A stretch of DNA of 64,000 nucleotides, from contig NZ_CP091786.1 in assembly GCF_022024015.1 (NCBI RefSeq), forward strand, positions 3,162,001 through 3,226,000, in the 5' to 3' direction. This document shows positions 56,706 through 64,000 of this stretch, in pieces (positions within the stretch are counted from its first letter, which is position 1; every line of letters starts with the position of its first letter). Below the pieces are notes generated by a model. It was not told the DNA's origin. It searched no databases and saw only the letters and a list, made by a program, of their open reading frames with translations. The position numbers were made by a program, and so were the translations under genes. This DNA is from Prevotella sp. E9-3. GTDB lineage: Bacteria > Bacteroidota > Bacteroidia > Bacteroidales > Bacteroidaceae.

Positions 56706-56756
56706 AAGTACAACTATTTGATTGACAACTATGCACAATGAACTCTTAACTATGAG

Positions 56757-57758
56757 TTATTCCGCTCCGTTCACGGTGATATCTACACTCAGTTTGCCGT
56801 CGGCTGTAGATTTAGCAGCAACATTGCATTTCGTAATCTGTGGGTTGGTAGGCGTGCTGTCGAAAGGCATGTTGCCGCCGTAGACACCTACCTGTGTGCC
56901 GTCAATGCCCAAGAGAGTGGTCTTGGCATCATCGGTCAGTTCAAAGAGCTCGCTGTCGTTATAGGAACTTCCCGTCAAAGTCTTAAAAACGTCGGTATAG
57001 CTCTTAATGGCGTTGCTCTGATTGGGCATATTCTTAAAAATGTTATTATTGCCAATTCCTATACAATTGTAGGCAACACATGAAGATCGGATATTATCAT
57101 AAGTAGCATTTGATCCTATCAACACACAATTTTTAAATGAAGAAGAAGATATAGCATCTAGATAACCTCCTTTTATCACGCAGTTCTGAAACTCGTAGTT
57201 ACTATTATAACTATCATTAGAACAAGGCTTCCACACCATACAGTTCACGCAGCTGGCGGTAGAGTTATTAAAGAGAAACAACTCTTCCGCTACTCTGCAA
57301 TGGATAAAGGTGGCATTTTTCAGAGTACCGTTGTTGGAGTAATAAATCTTTTTGAACCTGTCCTTTATAAAAGTCGCATTCTTTAGATTACCTTTGTAGT
57401 AGAGTATGTGATTATGGTAGATACCCTCAATGGTGAGACGTTCGGTGATGTCATCGGCAATATTGATAGTGAAATCACCTGTAATGACGGTCGGTTCTAT
57501 CTGCAGTTTAGTATTGATTTCACTGCCTGCACCACGTAGGGTGATGGCTTTGGTAATATCTACAGATACGAACGAACCACTTGATAGCGTGATAATGTCA
57601 CCATGTGCTGCTGCGTTGTGGGCATCGCGCAAGGCGGTGGCACCATAGAAAGTAGAAATCTCGCCATCGTGGCTAAGTGTTGCAAGCATACTGCTTTGTG
57701 CAAACGTGGCCGTAGCGGCTATCATAGCGGCTACGATTGAAAGGAATAACTTTTTCAT
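56757..57758 (-). CDS. Secreted beta-helix-like protein
   Basis: 333 residues with a signal peptide (1-20). Short strands and Asn-rich turns in a repeating pattern (LKNATFIKDRF, LKNATFIHCRV, FQNCVIKGGY, FKNCVLIGS) suggest a right-handed parallel beta-helix, as in pectate lyase-like proteins. No active-site motif is recognised, and there is no obvious sorting tail. First gene of the operon for the giant, dockerin and cohesin-like proteins; 51 bp to the next start. Confidence 0.75.
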   Translation of the reverse strand: MKKLFLSIVAAMIAATATFAQSSMLATLSHDGEISTFYGATALRDAHNAAAHGDIITLSSGSFVSVDITKAITLRGAGSEINTKLQIEPTVITGDFTINIADDITERLTIEGIYHNHILYYKGNLKNATFIKDRFKKIYYSNNGTLKNATFIHCRVAEELFLFNNSTASCVNCMVWKPCSNDSYNSNYEFQNCVIKGGYLDAISSSSFKNCVLIGSNATYDNIRSSCVAYNCIGIGNNNIFKNMPNQSNAIKSYTDVFKTLTGSSYNDSELFELTDDAKTTLLGIDGTQVGVYGGNMPFDSTPTNPQITKCNVAAKSTADGKLSVDITVNGAE

Positions 57759-57778
57759 AATCTACATTTTTATTTGGT

Positions 57779-58012
57779 TAGTAACTAGTTTTTAATTCTC
57801 TCTCGTAAAACCCTGCACTAAACTAATGGGCATAAGAAAAGCGCAGGCTTTCACCATACGCTCCTCAGGTTTGCGACAACCTACTAGTACTATGGAGAGC
57901 CTGCGCTGTAAAGCACAAGTCTCATTGTACTAGTTATTGCTCTTTTCACTTTTCCGAGGTCGCAATTCGAGGAGCGATTGAGCAAATAAAAATGTATGTG
58001 CATTAATATGCA
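57779..58012 (-). ncRNA. Structured leader with two exclusive foldings (attenuator candidate)
   Basis: The minus-strand leader before the beta-helix gene can form a 9-bp GCGCAGGCT stem (57898-57906 with 57841-57849), inner helices (57854-57858 with 57891-57895; 57867-57871 with 57878-57882) and then TTTTCTTAT, like a terminator. Alternatively, 57959-57976 (CGCTCCTC-N4-TGCGAC on the minus strand) pairs with 57859-57877, which lies inside the first structure. The two folds exclude each other or form a pseudoknot. ACTAGT occurs three times. No known riboswitch class is recognised. Confidence 0.6.
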
Positions 58013-58017
58013 CGTGG

Positions 58018-58048
58018 CAAAGATAAAACAAAAAATCCGAACCGCCAA
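58018..58048 (-). promoter_or_regulatory. Promoter of the cohesin/dockerin operon
   Basis: On the minus strand: TTG (58046-58048), a 20-bp spacer and TATCTTTG (58018-58025). The -33 element lies in the loop of the terminator at 58036-58058. Confidence 0.75.
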
Positions 58049-58058
58049 GCGATTCGGA
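58030..58058 (-). terminator. Second terminator after the lipoprotein gene
   Basis: TCCGAATCGC, a TTG loop and GCGGTTCGGA, followed by TTTTTT on the minus strand. A strong hairpin, overlapping the promoter of the next operon. Confidence 0.85.
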
Positions 58059-58094
58059 GAAAAAAACGAGACCAGCATCAACACTGACCTCGTT
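58059..58094 (-). terminator. First terminator after the lipoprotein gene
   Basis: On the minus strand AAACGAGGTCAG pairs with CTGGTCTCGTTT and is followed by a T run. It is similar to the hairpin at 48521. Confidence 0.85.
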
Positions 58095-58150
58095 TCCTAT
58101 TATATATAATAATGTATAGGGGAATACTAAGAATAACTACCCTTTCGCAA

Positions 58151-59011
58151 CTATTCTTCCAACATCCTGTCCAGTTCAGCCATCTTTTTAATGTCTGCCG
58201 GAGTCAGCGGATGATAGACAGAATAATTGTTTTCATCTTGAGGTATTTCTCCCAGATAAAGTTGGTTGTCCTTGATGGTCCACCAGCGAAGAGTTGTATT
58301 CTTATAGTCCTTTTCGTTGTGAATCTCCAGCACCTTTCCACTATATTTCTCAGTCTGAAAGTCACCGCAATGGCGCGAAGTGGTGGTACACGTACATTCT
58401 TCGCCATGCACTGTATAGAGCTTTGTGTTTATTTTTCCATCCTCGGTAAACTCCATTAACATATAAGTATAGAGTCCGTTGTTATCATGCGCACTAAACC
58501 ACTTACCTACATAGTCGTCACTCCATATTGTGCGATCAATGTCCTTCAGCAGTTCCAGGTCGGCCGTTGTAGGACGGTGCAGAGCAAATACCTGAGCGCC
58601 TTCGCCGTTGGTGACAAGGAGAGAGTCTGCAGTCAGTTCATAGAAATTGGTCTCTACCCCACTATCATAATTCAGGCTGAGAATACCATCCACCTCATCA
58701 ACGCTATATGACAGGTGACGGCGCATACGCTCACTATAATTGTCAATTTCTTGTGGGAAGATTTTGTATGAACGCATCGTCATCACGCCGTTCTCAGTGA
58801 ACGAGATGAGCGAATATCTGATTTCACACTCATCCTCATTATGAATCTCTACCGCTGAAAACCAGTCACCATACAGTGTAGGCTCAACCACGGGGGCTTC
58901 AGTGGTGCCACCACTATTAGTTGTGTCGTCATCACCACAAGAGGTAAATGATGTCACTGTGAGGCCACATGTCAGGAGGGCGATTATAATCCATGAAAAA
59001 TTCTTTTCCAT
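58151..59011 (-). CDS. Lipoprotein with two related beta domains
   Basis: 286 residues. A signal peptide II with the lipobox TSFTSC and an Asp-rich start after the Cys (GDDDTT) suggests outer-membrane export. Two similar halves follow: GDWFSAVEIHN with SFTENGVMTMRSY (about 48-150), and GKWFSAHDNNG with EFTEDGKINTKLY (about 168-275). They look like lipocalin-like domains found in Bacteroidetes lipoproteins. Function unknown. It has its own promoter and two terminators. Confidence 0.8.
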   Translation of the reverse strand: MEKNFSWIIIALLTCGLTVTSFTSCGDDDTTNSGGTTEAPVVEPTLYGDWFSAVEIHNEDECEIRYSLISFTENGVMTMRSYKIFPQEIDNYSERMRRHLSYSVDEVDGILSLNYDSGVETNFYELTADSLLVTNGEGAQVFALHRPTTADLELLKDIDRTIWSDDYVGKWFSAHDNNGLYTYMLMEFTEDGKINTKLYTVHGEECTCTTTSRHCGDFQTEKYSGKVLEIHNEKDYKNTTLRWWTIKDNQLYLGEIPQDENNYSVYHPLTPADIKKMAELDRMLEE

Positions 59012-59109
59012 TGTTTTTAGTCAGACTGAAATTATTAACAGTAGTTTGCCAATCACGTTTTTCTACAGAAATTACTTCTGCGGTATAGATGGTTTTTAAA
59101 ATTCGTTTG

Positions 59110-59140
59110 CAAATATAAGTATTATTTTGTAAAGAACAAA
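59110..59140 (-). promoter_or_regulatory. Promoter of the lipoprotein gene
   Basis: On the minus strand: TTTG (59137-59140), a 19-bp spacer and TATATTTG (59110-59117). Confidence 0.7.
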
Positions 59141-59186
59141 ATATTTAGCCTAAAATTTTAAAAAACAAAAACAAATCGTGAAAAGC

Positions 59187-59217
59187 TTGTCTATTAGACA
59201 GCAATTTAATAACTTTG
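59187..59217 (+). promoter_or_regulatory. Promoter of the HU-like gene
   Basis: TTG (59187-59189), a 20-bp spacer and TAACTTTG (59210-59217). A start near 59223 places the palindrome array inside the transcribed leader. Confidence 0.75.
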
Positions 59218-59245
59218 CAGGTGTAAAGAAATAAGGGCTGTAAGC

Positions 59246-59303
59246 AATTATAGCTATAATTTGGAGAATTATAGCTAAAATTCAAAAAATTATAGCTATA
59301 ATT
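59246..59303. repeat. Triple palindrome array with 21-bp period in the HU-like leader
   Basis: AATTATAGCTATAATT at 59246 and 59288 flanks the variant AATTATAGCTAAAATT at 59267. The period is exactly 21 bp, as in the arrays at 129-186 and 280-337. The spacers (TGGAG, CAAAA) differ. It is preceded by AATAAGGGCTGTAAGCAATT, related to the segment before the other arrays. Confidence 0.85.
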
Positions 59304-59370
59304 TCAAATAGCTTGAGAGCAAGAAGAGTGCAAGAGCATTCATTTTATATAATTATTTTTATTTAAAACC

Positions 59371-59760
59371 ATGATTAAATACACACTATTCAAACAAAAC
59401 AGGAATTTTTTGCCCTCAGCAGGGCAGTATGTAGCACGTGCCGTACACACGCAAGTGGTGGATACGGAAGAGATTGCCGGTATGATTCAAGAGAACTGTA
59501 CGCTAAAGCGTTCGGATGTTCTTGCGGTACTCAGTGAACTGGAAGACGTAATGGTGCGGCTTTTGCAGCGGGGCGACATTGTGAAACTGAACCATCTGGG
59601 CCGACTGAAACTTGAAATTGAGGGGAGTCCGGTGGCCAATGTCGAGGAATTCAATCCGAACAAGCACATCCGCGGCGTTCGCTTGCACCTTATTCCAGAA
59701 AGCAAAAACGGATGCCAACGTCTGTACGATGGCATCCGCTTCGAGGAGTGGCAACCATAA
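59371..59760 (+). CDS. HU-related DNA-binding protein of Bacteroidales type
   Basis: 129 residues, close to the HU/IHF-related family of Bacteroidetes. Helical N-terminal part with QVVDTEEIAGMIQENCTLKRSDVLAVL, then the beta-arm region VRLLQRGDIVKLNHLGRLKLEI. Such proteins probably bend or coat DNA; specific roles are not known. It is monocistronic with a leader holding the triple palindrome array. The stop codon lies in the loop of a small hairpin (GGCAAC/GTTGCC, 59750-59766), 13 bp from the convergent fucosidase gene. Confidence 0.85.
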   Translation: MIKYTLFKQNRNFLPSAGQYVARAVHTQVVDTEEIAGMIQENCTLKRSDVLAVLSELEDVMVRLLQRGDIVKLNHLGRLKLEIEGSPVANVEEFNPNKHIRGVRLHLIPESKNGCQRLYDGIRFEEWQP

Positions 59761-59773
59761 GTTGCCCTCCGTC

Positions 59774-61402
59774 TTACTGTCTTTTCTCTGCTTCAGCAAA
59801 GGTAATGACAAATACTGGAGCAATCTTGTTCACCGGTTGGGATGGCAATGACACCTGCAGTCCGTCGAGGGTTTGCTTGTAAGCCACATCGCCATAGCCA
59901 AGGAGTTTCACATTCTTCACCTTTCCACTATAATACTTGGAGGTGAAGCTCAACGCCTTGAAAGTGAAGGTCGCGGTCTGGGGCCAGCGCATCACCGATG
60001 CAAACAGCGAATCGTTGCGCTGAACATAGCGTACATCGAGAGCCGAATAGTTGTTCTTCTCGTTGAAACCTTGTGCAGTCATCGGGTTAGCTGCCTCAGC
60101 CAAAGGACCTTCACCAAAGGTTTTCCAAGGTCGCGTACCGTAGATACTTACTGAGTTCTGGTCCATCCATTCCTTTATTTCAGCAAGAATGGCACGCTCT
60201 TTATCATCGATGGTACCGTTGGCTTTCACGGGAATACTGAGCAGCAGATTGCCATTTTTCGACACCACATCGAGTAGCATGTCGATCACCTGCTGGGCAC
60301 TCTTATACCTGTTCTTTGCGTAAACATCCTGATTATAGTGCCACTCGCCTATACAGGTACAGGTTTGCCAATACTGCTCTTGAATTTTGTCGGGTGTGCC
60401 ACGCTCCACATCCCAAAGCATGGCCTTTTTATGCTCAGACTTCAGAATCTTTCCCATCGGTACCACAGGCGCCGAACCATCTGACTGCGCATTCTTGTTG
60501 TAGTAATGCTGAAGGATGTTCAGCCCCACCTGATCGTCACATCCGTAGAAAGGAAGCACCGTATCGTCGAAATAGAGCATCTGCGGATGATAGTCGTTGA
60601 TACATTGAAGAACACGGTTCTGAAACTTTTTCTTATAGGCCTCTGAAGGCTGTGAAGCGCCATTGTTCCAGTCCCACTGGTTGTGAATGGTCCCGCTATG
60701 CTCCCAGCCCTTACTGGGAGTATGGCACTGGGCATAGAGTTCCTGCGGGTCGTACCCTTCCCACCATTGTCCTTTTCCATCCTCCTTGGTCAGGTTGCCA
60801 TCGTATTTCTGCGCCCCTTCCAGCCATGTCCACGTATGACTGCCATGCATGGAGATGCCCAATGGCAGTCCATACTTAGCACAAGCAGCCGCCCATTCGC
60901 CCACGATATCGCGCTTAGGCCCCATATTCACCGAATTCCACTCCTGATAGGGTGAGTTCCAGAGGTCGAAATTGTCATGATGCTGCCCCAGGGTGAAGAA
61001 ATAGCGGGCACCCACACTTTTGTAGAGTGCTACCAGTTCGTCGGGATTCCACTGCTCGGCCTTCCAGTCGCGAATCAGTTCCTTCAGTCCATAGTCTTTC
61101 GGATTGCCGTAGTGTTCCAAGTGATATTTGTACTGGCGAGTACCTTCATAGTACATCGAACGGCCATACCAGTCGCCTGCCTCGGCCTGACATTGTGGTC
61201 CCCAATGGGCCCAGATGCCGAACTTGGCATCCTTGAACCATTCCGGACATTCCCATGCTGACAGACTTTCCCAGTTGGCATCATACTTGCCTTGAGCTAT
61301 TTCCACATTGGCTACTGGTTTCTGTGCCATTAAACACAAACACGGCATGGCCATCAGCGTGGTGACAGCCAATACTCTGCTTACTATGAATGAAGATTTC
61401 AT
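59774..61402 (-). CDS. GH29 alpha-L-fucosidase
   Basis: 542 residues with a signal peptide from the ATG at 61402 (MKSSFIVSRVLAVTTLMAMP). The longer frame to 61594 overlaps the AraC gene and is rejected. GH29 features: AKFGIWAHWGP, FFTLGQHHDNFDLWNS and MLYFDDTVLPFYG, with the likely nucleophile Asp in the last. It removes fucose from host or plant glycans in the periplasm or at the surface. The AraC-type regulator directly upstream probably controls it, perhaps in response to a sugar. Confidence 0.9.
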   Translation of the reverse strand: MKSSFIVSRVLAVTTLMAMPCLCLMAQKPVANVEIAQGKYDANWESLSAWECPEWFKDAKFGIWAHWGPQCQAEAGDWYGRSMYYEGTRQYKYHLEHYGNPKDYGLKELIRDWKAEQWNPDELVALYKSVGARYFFTLGQHHDNFDLWNSPYQEWNSVNMGPKRDIVGEWAAACAKYGLPLGISMHGSHTWTWLEGAQKYDGNLTKEDGKGQWWEGYDPQELYAQCHTPSKGWEHSGTIHNQWDWNNGASQPSEAYKKKFQNRVLQCINDYHPQMLYFDDTVLPFYGCDDQVGLNILQHYYNKNAQSDGSAPVVPMGKILKSEHKKAMLWDVERGTPDKIQEQYWQTCTCIGEWHYNQDVYAKNRYKSAQQVIDMLLDVVSKNGNLLLSIPVKANGTIDDKERAILAEIKEWMDQNSVSIYGTRPWKTFGEGPLAEAANPMTAQGFNEKNNYSALDVRYVQRNDSLFASVMRWPQTATFTFKALSFTSKYYSGKVKNVKLLGYGDVAYKQTLDGLQVSLPSQPVNKIAPVFVITFAEAEKRQ

Positions 61403-61435
61403 GATTCGTATTCTTGTTATTGTCATAATATGATG

Positions 61436-61443
61436 CAAAAATA
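61436..61443 (-). promoter_or_regulatory. Possible -7 element of the fucosidase gene
   Basis: Reads TATTTTTG on the minus strand, 34 bp before the start at 61402. It lies in the 76-bp gap after the AraC gene. No -33 match. Confidence 0.4.
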
Positions 61444-61478
61444 TGTACAAAATCAGCGACAGAAACCGATTTTCTCGA

Positions 61479-62360
61479 CTATTGATTGGACAATATCGAC
61501 AACCCGTTCCCTTGACGGTACATTTGGGGCGATTGTCCGACGTATTTTCGGAAGATGCGGTTGAAATAGGAAGTGTCCTCATACCCCACCTCACTGGCCA
61601 GCAATTTCACCGACATGGAAGTGGTGACCAACAGCAGTTCGGCCTTTTCCATACGGCGTATGGCAATATAGGTGACGGGGGTCTGTCCGGTGAACTGCTT
61701 GAACATACGGATATAATGATCCTTCGACATGCAGGCTATCGAGGAAAGTGTTCCGATAGGCAGTGGCTCGTCAAGATGCTGACGAATATAGCGAATAGTT
61801 TTCTGGATGCGCGTATCACCCACCTCGGCACGCAACTTGGAGTGTGCCAGGAATCTAGACAGCAACACGTAAAGGATGCCACGCGACTCCAGTTTGTCGC
61901 TGAAAGAACGATTCTGGTTCATTCGGATGTTGTTCATCAGCATCAGATGATTATCGTACACATCGGGGTTTGACTGAGGGAGTTTCAGGAACGGATTCAG
62001 TTCGCACAACCGGACCATCATGAGCAAATCGTTGGTAACGGCATCTACCTCGAAAGGAATGTCCCAATTATCATACAGACTGTTTTTTCCATCTGCTTCA
62101 TAAATGTGCACATAATAATGAGCAAAAGGACCGGTACACACATAACTATGCATAGTGAACGGAGGAATGAGATACATGTGATTGGGCGTCAGGCTATAAG
62201 TACCTGAAGGCAGAATCACCTGAGCTTCTCCTTCTGTGACGTAATAGAGACGAGCGAAAGGACTGCGCACATTTTTCCAGTTCCAATCGGCATTGTGACG
62301 GGCGAAGCCCACATTCAAAGTTAGCACACTTAGCTGAGCTAACGGCATGTTGTTTTCCAT
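61479..62360 (-). CDS. AraC-family regulator with cupin-like sensor domain
   Basis: 293 residues. The N-terminal half (about 10-165) is a cupin-type sugar-sensing domain (EGEAQVILPSGTYSLTPNHMYLIPP). The C-terminal half (about 185-285) has two helix-turn-helix motifs (IACMSKDHYIRMFKQFTGQTP and the signature SVKLLASEVGYEDTSYFNRIF). It is probably a glycan-responsive activator of the fucosidase gene that follows it. Confidence 0.9.
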   Translation of the reverse strand: MENNMPLAQLSVLTLNVGFARHNADWNWKNVRSPFARLYYVTEGEAQVILPSGTYSLTPNHMYLIPPFTMHSYVCTGPFAHYYVHIYEADGKNSLYDNWDIPFEVDAVTNDLLMMVRLCELNPFLKLPQSNPDVYDNHLMLMNNIRMNQNRSFSDKLESRGILYVLLSRFLAHSKLRAEVGDTRIQKTIRYIRQHLDEPLPIGTLSSIACMSKDHYIRMFKQFTGQTPVTYIAIRRMEKAELLLVTTSMSVKLLASEVGYEDTSYFNRIFRKYVGQSPQMYRQGNGLSILSNQ

Positions 62361-62418
62361 TATACTTACTTTTAGGTTTATAGCAATTACTTATAAAAGT
62401 TTATAGTTATTGTCACCA

Positions 62419-62449
62419 CAAAAGTAAGAAATAGATTTTAAATGCCAAA
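62419..62449 (-). promoter_or_regulatory. Promoter of the AraC-type gene
   Basis: On the minus strand: TTTG (62446-62449), a 19-bp spacer and TACTTTTG (62419-62426). Confidence 0.7.
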
Positions 62450-62529
62450 CAAATTCAGTCATTTCTAACAATTCTTAGCACAATATCGACAATTCCTCTT
62501 AGTTATTACAATAATATAAAAATAATTCA

Positions 62530-62537
62530 TATCTTTG
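62530..62537 (+). promoter_or_regulatory. -7 element very close to the start of the third Cache sensor
   Basis: TATCTTTG ends only 8 bp before the ATG at 62546, so the transcript would start within a few bases of the start codon. No clear -33 element. Confidence 0.5.
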
Positions 62538-62545
62538 CATAGAAA

Positions 62546-64000
62546 ATGTACAATTTAATAAGAAATAGCATACACAGGCCCCTTTCCTTCCGCATCAGCC
62601 TGTTAGTGGTCTCGTCCGTGGCAATACTCCTGCTCACGGCTTTGTTTCTTGTGCTCGGCTATTCTTACAAAGTTGTAAAGAAAGAGGCTGAACTGAATGC
62701 CAACGAAACACTTGACTACACCATTCAGCGTATTGACAACGTGCTACTGAGTGTAGAGCAATCGTCTGGAAACCTATATTGGGACATCGTGGTAGATTTG
62801 GATTATCCCCAAAAGTTGCATACCTATGCCCGGAAACTGGTAGAGACAAATCCATACGTCATAGGATGTGCCATCGCCATGAAGCCTTACTACTACAAGG
62901 ACAATGTACGACTGTTCATGGCCTACTACTACAAGAAGACTAACAAAGACGGAGGAAAAGACATTGTACGGTCGGCCACCTTTGCCGATAGCGACTACGA
63001 CACACAGGAGTGGTACCTGAAGCCCATGCAGACAGGCACGCCCTGCTGGATAGACCCCATCAAGACAGCCAGCAAGGAAAACGAAGCCATCACCACCTTC
63101 AGTCTCCCGCTATACGACAAGGACAGAAAAGTGGTTGGCGTGCTGGGAGTAGATGTATCGACAGTACTTCTTTCAAACATTATCCATGATGCAAAGCCCA
63201 CTCCAAATTCCTATGCAGTGCTGACAGACAAAGACGGATTGTTCCTTATTTATCCTGACAGTTCATGGCTGTTCCATCAGGACCGATACGAAGAACGATT
63301 CATGAATGCGGACGCCACTGTCAAGGAAACAGCAATGGACATGAGGGCAGGCAAAACGGGCTATCGCCTTATTCACACCAGCAAAGGCGACTGCTATGTG
63401 TTCTACAAGCCTTTCACCCGATCGGAAGCTTTCTGGCGCGTTCGCCAGGACCTTAATTGGAGCGCTGCAGTCGTATTCCCCGAGGATGATATCGTGGGCG
63501 ACATCAACCACCTGCGCAATGTGGTCATCCTCATCGCCATCATCGGACTGCTGCTATTGTTCATCCTATGCAGAATCATTCTGCGTCGCCTGTTGTCGCC
63601 ACTACGCATACTGACCCGTTCGGCTACACGCATAGCAAGAGGACAATACAACGAGACAATCCCAGAAAATGCCCATAGCGACGAGGTTGGCACGTTGCAA
63701 AAGAACTTCCGCAGGATGCAGTTGTCACTATCGGAACAGATTAGCAAACTGAACAACGTGACGGCTACCCTACAAGAAAAAGGTAAAGGTTTGGAGGAGA
63801 CCTACGAAAAGGCAAAGGAGGCAGAAAACATGAAGACTGCCGTATTGCACAATATGACCAATAAAATGTTGGAGCCGGTCAACACTATCAGTTCCGACGT
63901 AGAAGCGCTGCGCACCCGTTACCAGACGATGAGCGATGAGGAAGCGGCAAAGTATGACAAGAATATTCAGAAGCAGAGCAAGGTAATCACAAAACTGCTC
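62546..64000 (+). CDS. Cache-HAMP sensor with altered H-box, cut by the window end
   Basis: An open frame of 485 codons from ATG at 62546 with no stop before the window end. It is a close relative of the protein at 45096: membrane segment (about 12-40), double-Cache-like domain with YYYKDNVRLFMAYYY and PNSYAVLTDKDGLFLIYP, second membrane segment (about 328-350), HAMP, and MTNKMLEP in place of the HisKA H-box. His435 and Asn439 have the same numbers in both proteins. A complete kinase gene probably follows outside the window, as at 46600; this is inference. Confidence 0.88.
   Translation, partial: MYNLIRNSIHRPLSFRISLLVVSSVAILLLTALFLVLGYSYKVVKKEAELNANETLDYTIQRIDNVLLSVEQSSGNLYWDIVVDLDYPQKLHTYARKLVETNPYVIGCAIAMKPYYYKDNVRLFMAYYYKKTNKDGGKDIVRSATFADSDYDTQEWYLKPMQTGTPCWIDPIKTASKENEAITTFSLPLYDKDRKVVGVLGVDVSTVLLSNIIHDAKPTPNSYAVLTDKDGLFLIYPDSSWLFHQDRYEERFMNADATVKETAMDMRAGKTGYRLIHTSKGDCYVFYKPFTRSEAFWRVRQDLNWSAAVVFPEDDIVGDINHLRNVVILIAIIGLLLLFILCRIILRRLLSPLRILTRSATRIARGQYNETIPENAHSDEVGTLQKNFRRMQLSLSEQISKLNNVTATLQEKGKGLEETYEKAKEAENMKTAVLHNMTNKMLEPVNTISSDVEALRTRYQTMSDEEAAKYDKNIQKQSKVITKLL

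Noticed and set aside
57779..58012. Known riboswitch (TPP, cobalamin, SAM, FMN) in the long leader
   Set aside because: None of the conserved core sequences of these classes could be recognised; kept as an unassigned attenuator candidate.
59774..61594. Longer fucosidase frame starting at 61594
   Set aside because: The added residues overlap the AraC gene, show no similarity to a signal peptide, and a standard signal peptide starts at 61402.
1..64000. tRNA or rRNA genes
   Set aside because: No tRNA cloverleaf or rRNA sequence was noticed in the intergenic regions on either strand; a tRNAscan run would settle it.

Overview
The window looks like a chromosome segment of a Bacteroidales bacterium, most likely Prevotella or a close relative. 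The signs are promoters of the TTTG-N19/20-TAnnTTTG type, few Shine-Dalgarno sequences, C10 (streptopain/interpain-like) proteases, secreted proteins ending in a short Gly-Leu-Tyr-Ile sorting tail, an N-succinylornithine-type transcarbamylase, and a DNA-binding protein of the HU-related Bacteroidales family.

Layout. (1) 1-14.7 kb: two tandem 151-bp units, each with three phased palindromes, then four secreted proteins on the plus strand: two large modular proteins and two C10 proteases. All four end in similar sorting tails and are followed by closely related terminator hairpins. (2) 14.8-29.6 kb: arginine and proline biosynthesis (argR, a GNAT acyltransferase, argG, argC, argD, proC, proB, proA, argF'), with a DUF559 nuclease unit between argG and argC, an XRE-cupin regulator with an AMP-forming acyl-CoA synthetase, an AEC transporter on the minus strand, and a TPR histidine kinase inside the proA-argF' operon. 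(3) 44.6-29.8 kb, minus strand: the S10-spc-alpha ribosomal cluster from rplC to rplQ with secY, map, infA and rpoA. It starts at rplC; rpsJ is not in front of it. (4) 45.1-48.5 kb: two overlapping Cache sensor-kinase genes, the first with an altered H-box and no ATPase domain. (5) 58.0-48.6 kb, minus strand: an operon for surface proteins (beta-helix protein, 2035-residue modular protein, dockerin protein, cohesin-like protein, 58-residue peptide) behind a long leader that can fold in two mutually exclusive ways. (6) 58.1-64.0 kb: a lipoprotein, the HU-like protein with a third palindrome array in its leader, a GH29 fucosidase with an AraC regulator, and a third Cache sensor cut by the window end.

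How the parts may work together. The arginine genes probably form the succinylated pathway of Bacteroidetes, under ArgR, with proline genes interleaved because both pathways start from glutamate. Regions 1 and 5 encode secreted or surface-exposed machinery. A dockerin and a cohesin-like domain in adjacent genes suggest a self-assembled surface complex, but this is inference.

The observations I rate highest: a DUF559 nuclease gene bounded by 34-bp inverted repeats whose right end now supplies the start and first residues of ArgC; triple palindrome arrays with an exact 21-bp period and a switched core sequence, one of them in the leader of the HU-like gene; the attenuator-like leader of the cohesin/dockerin operon; and the paired Cache sensors with a conserved His-to-Asn H-box.
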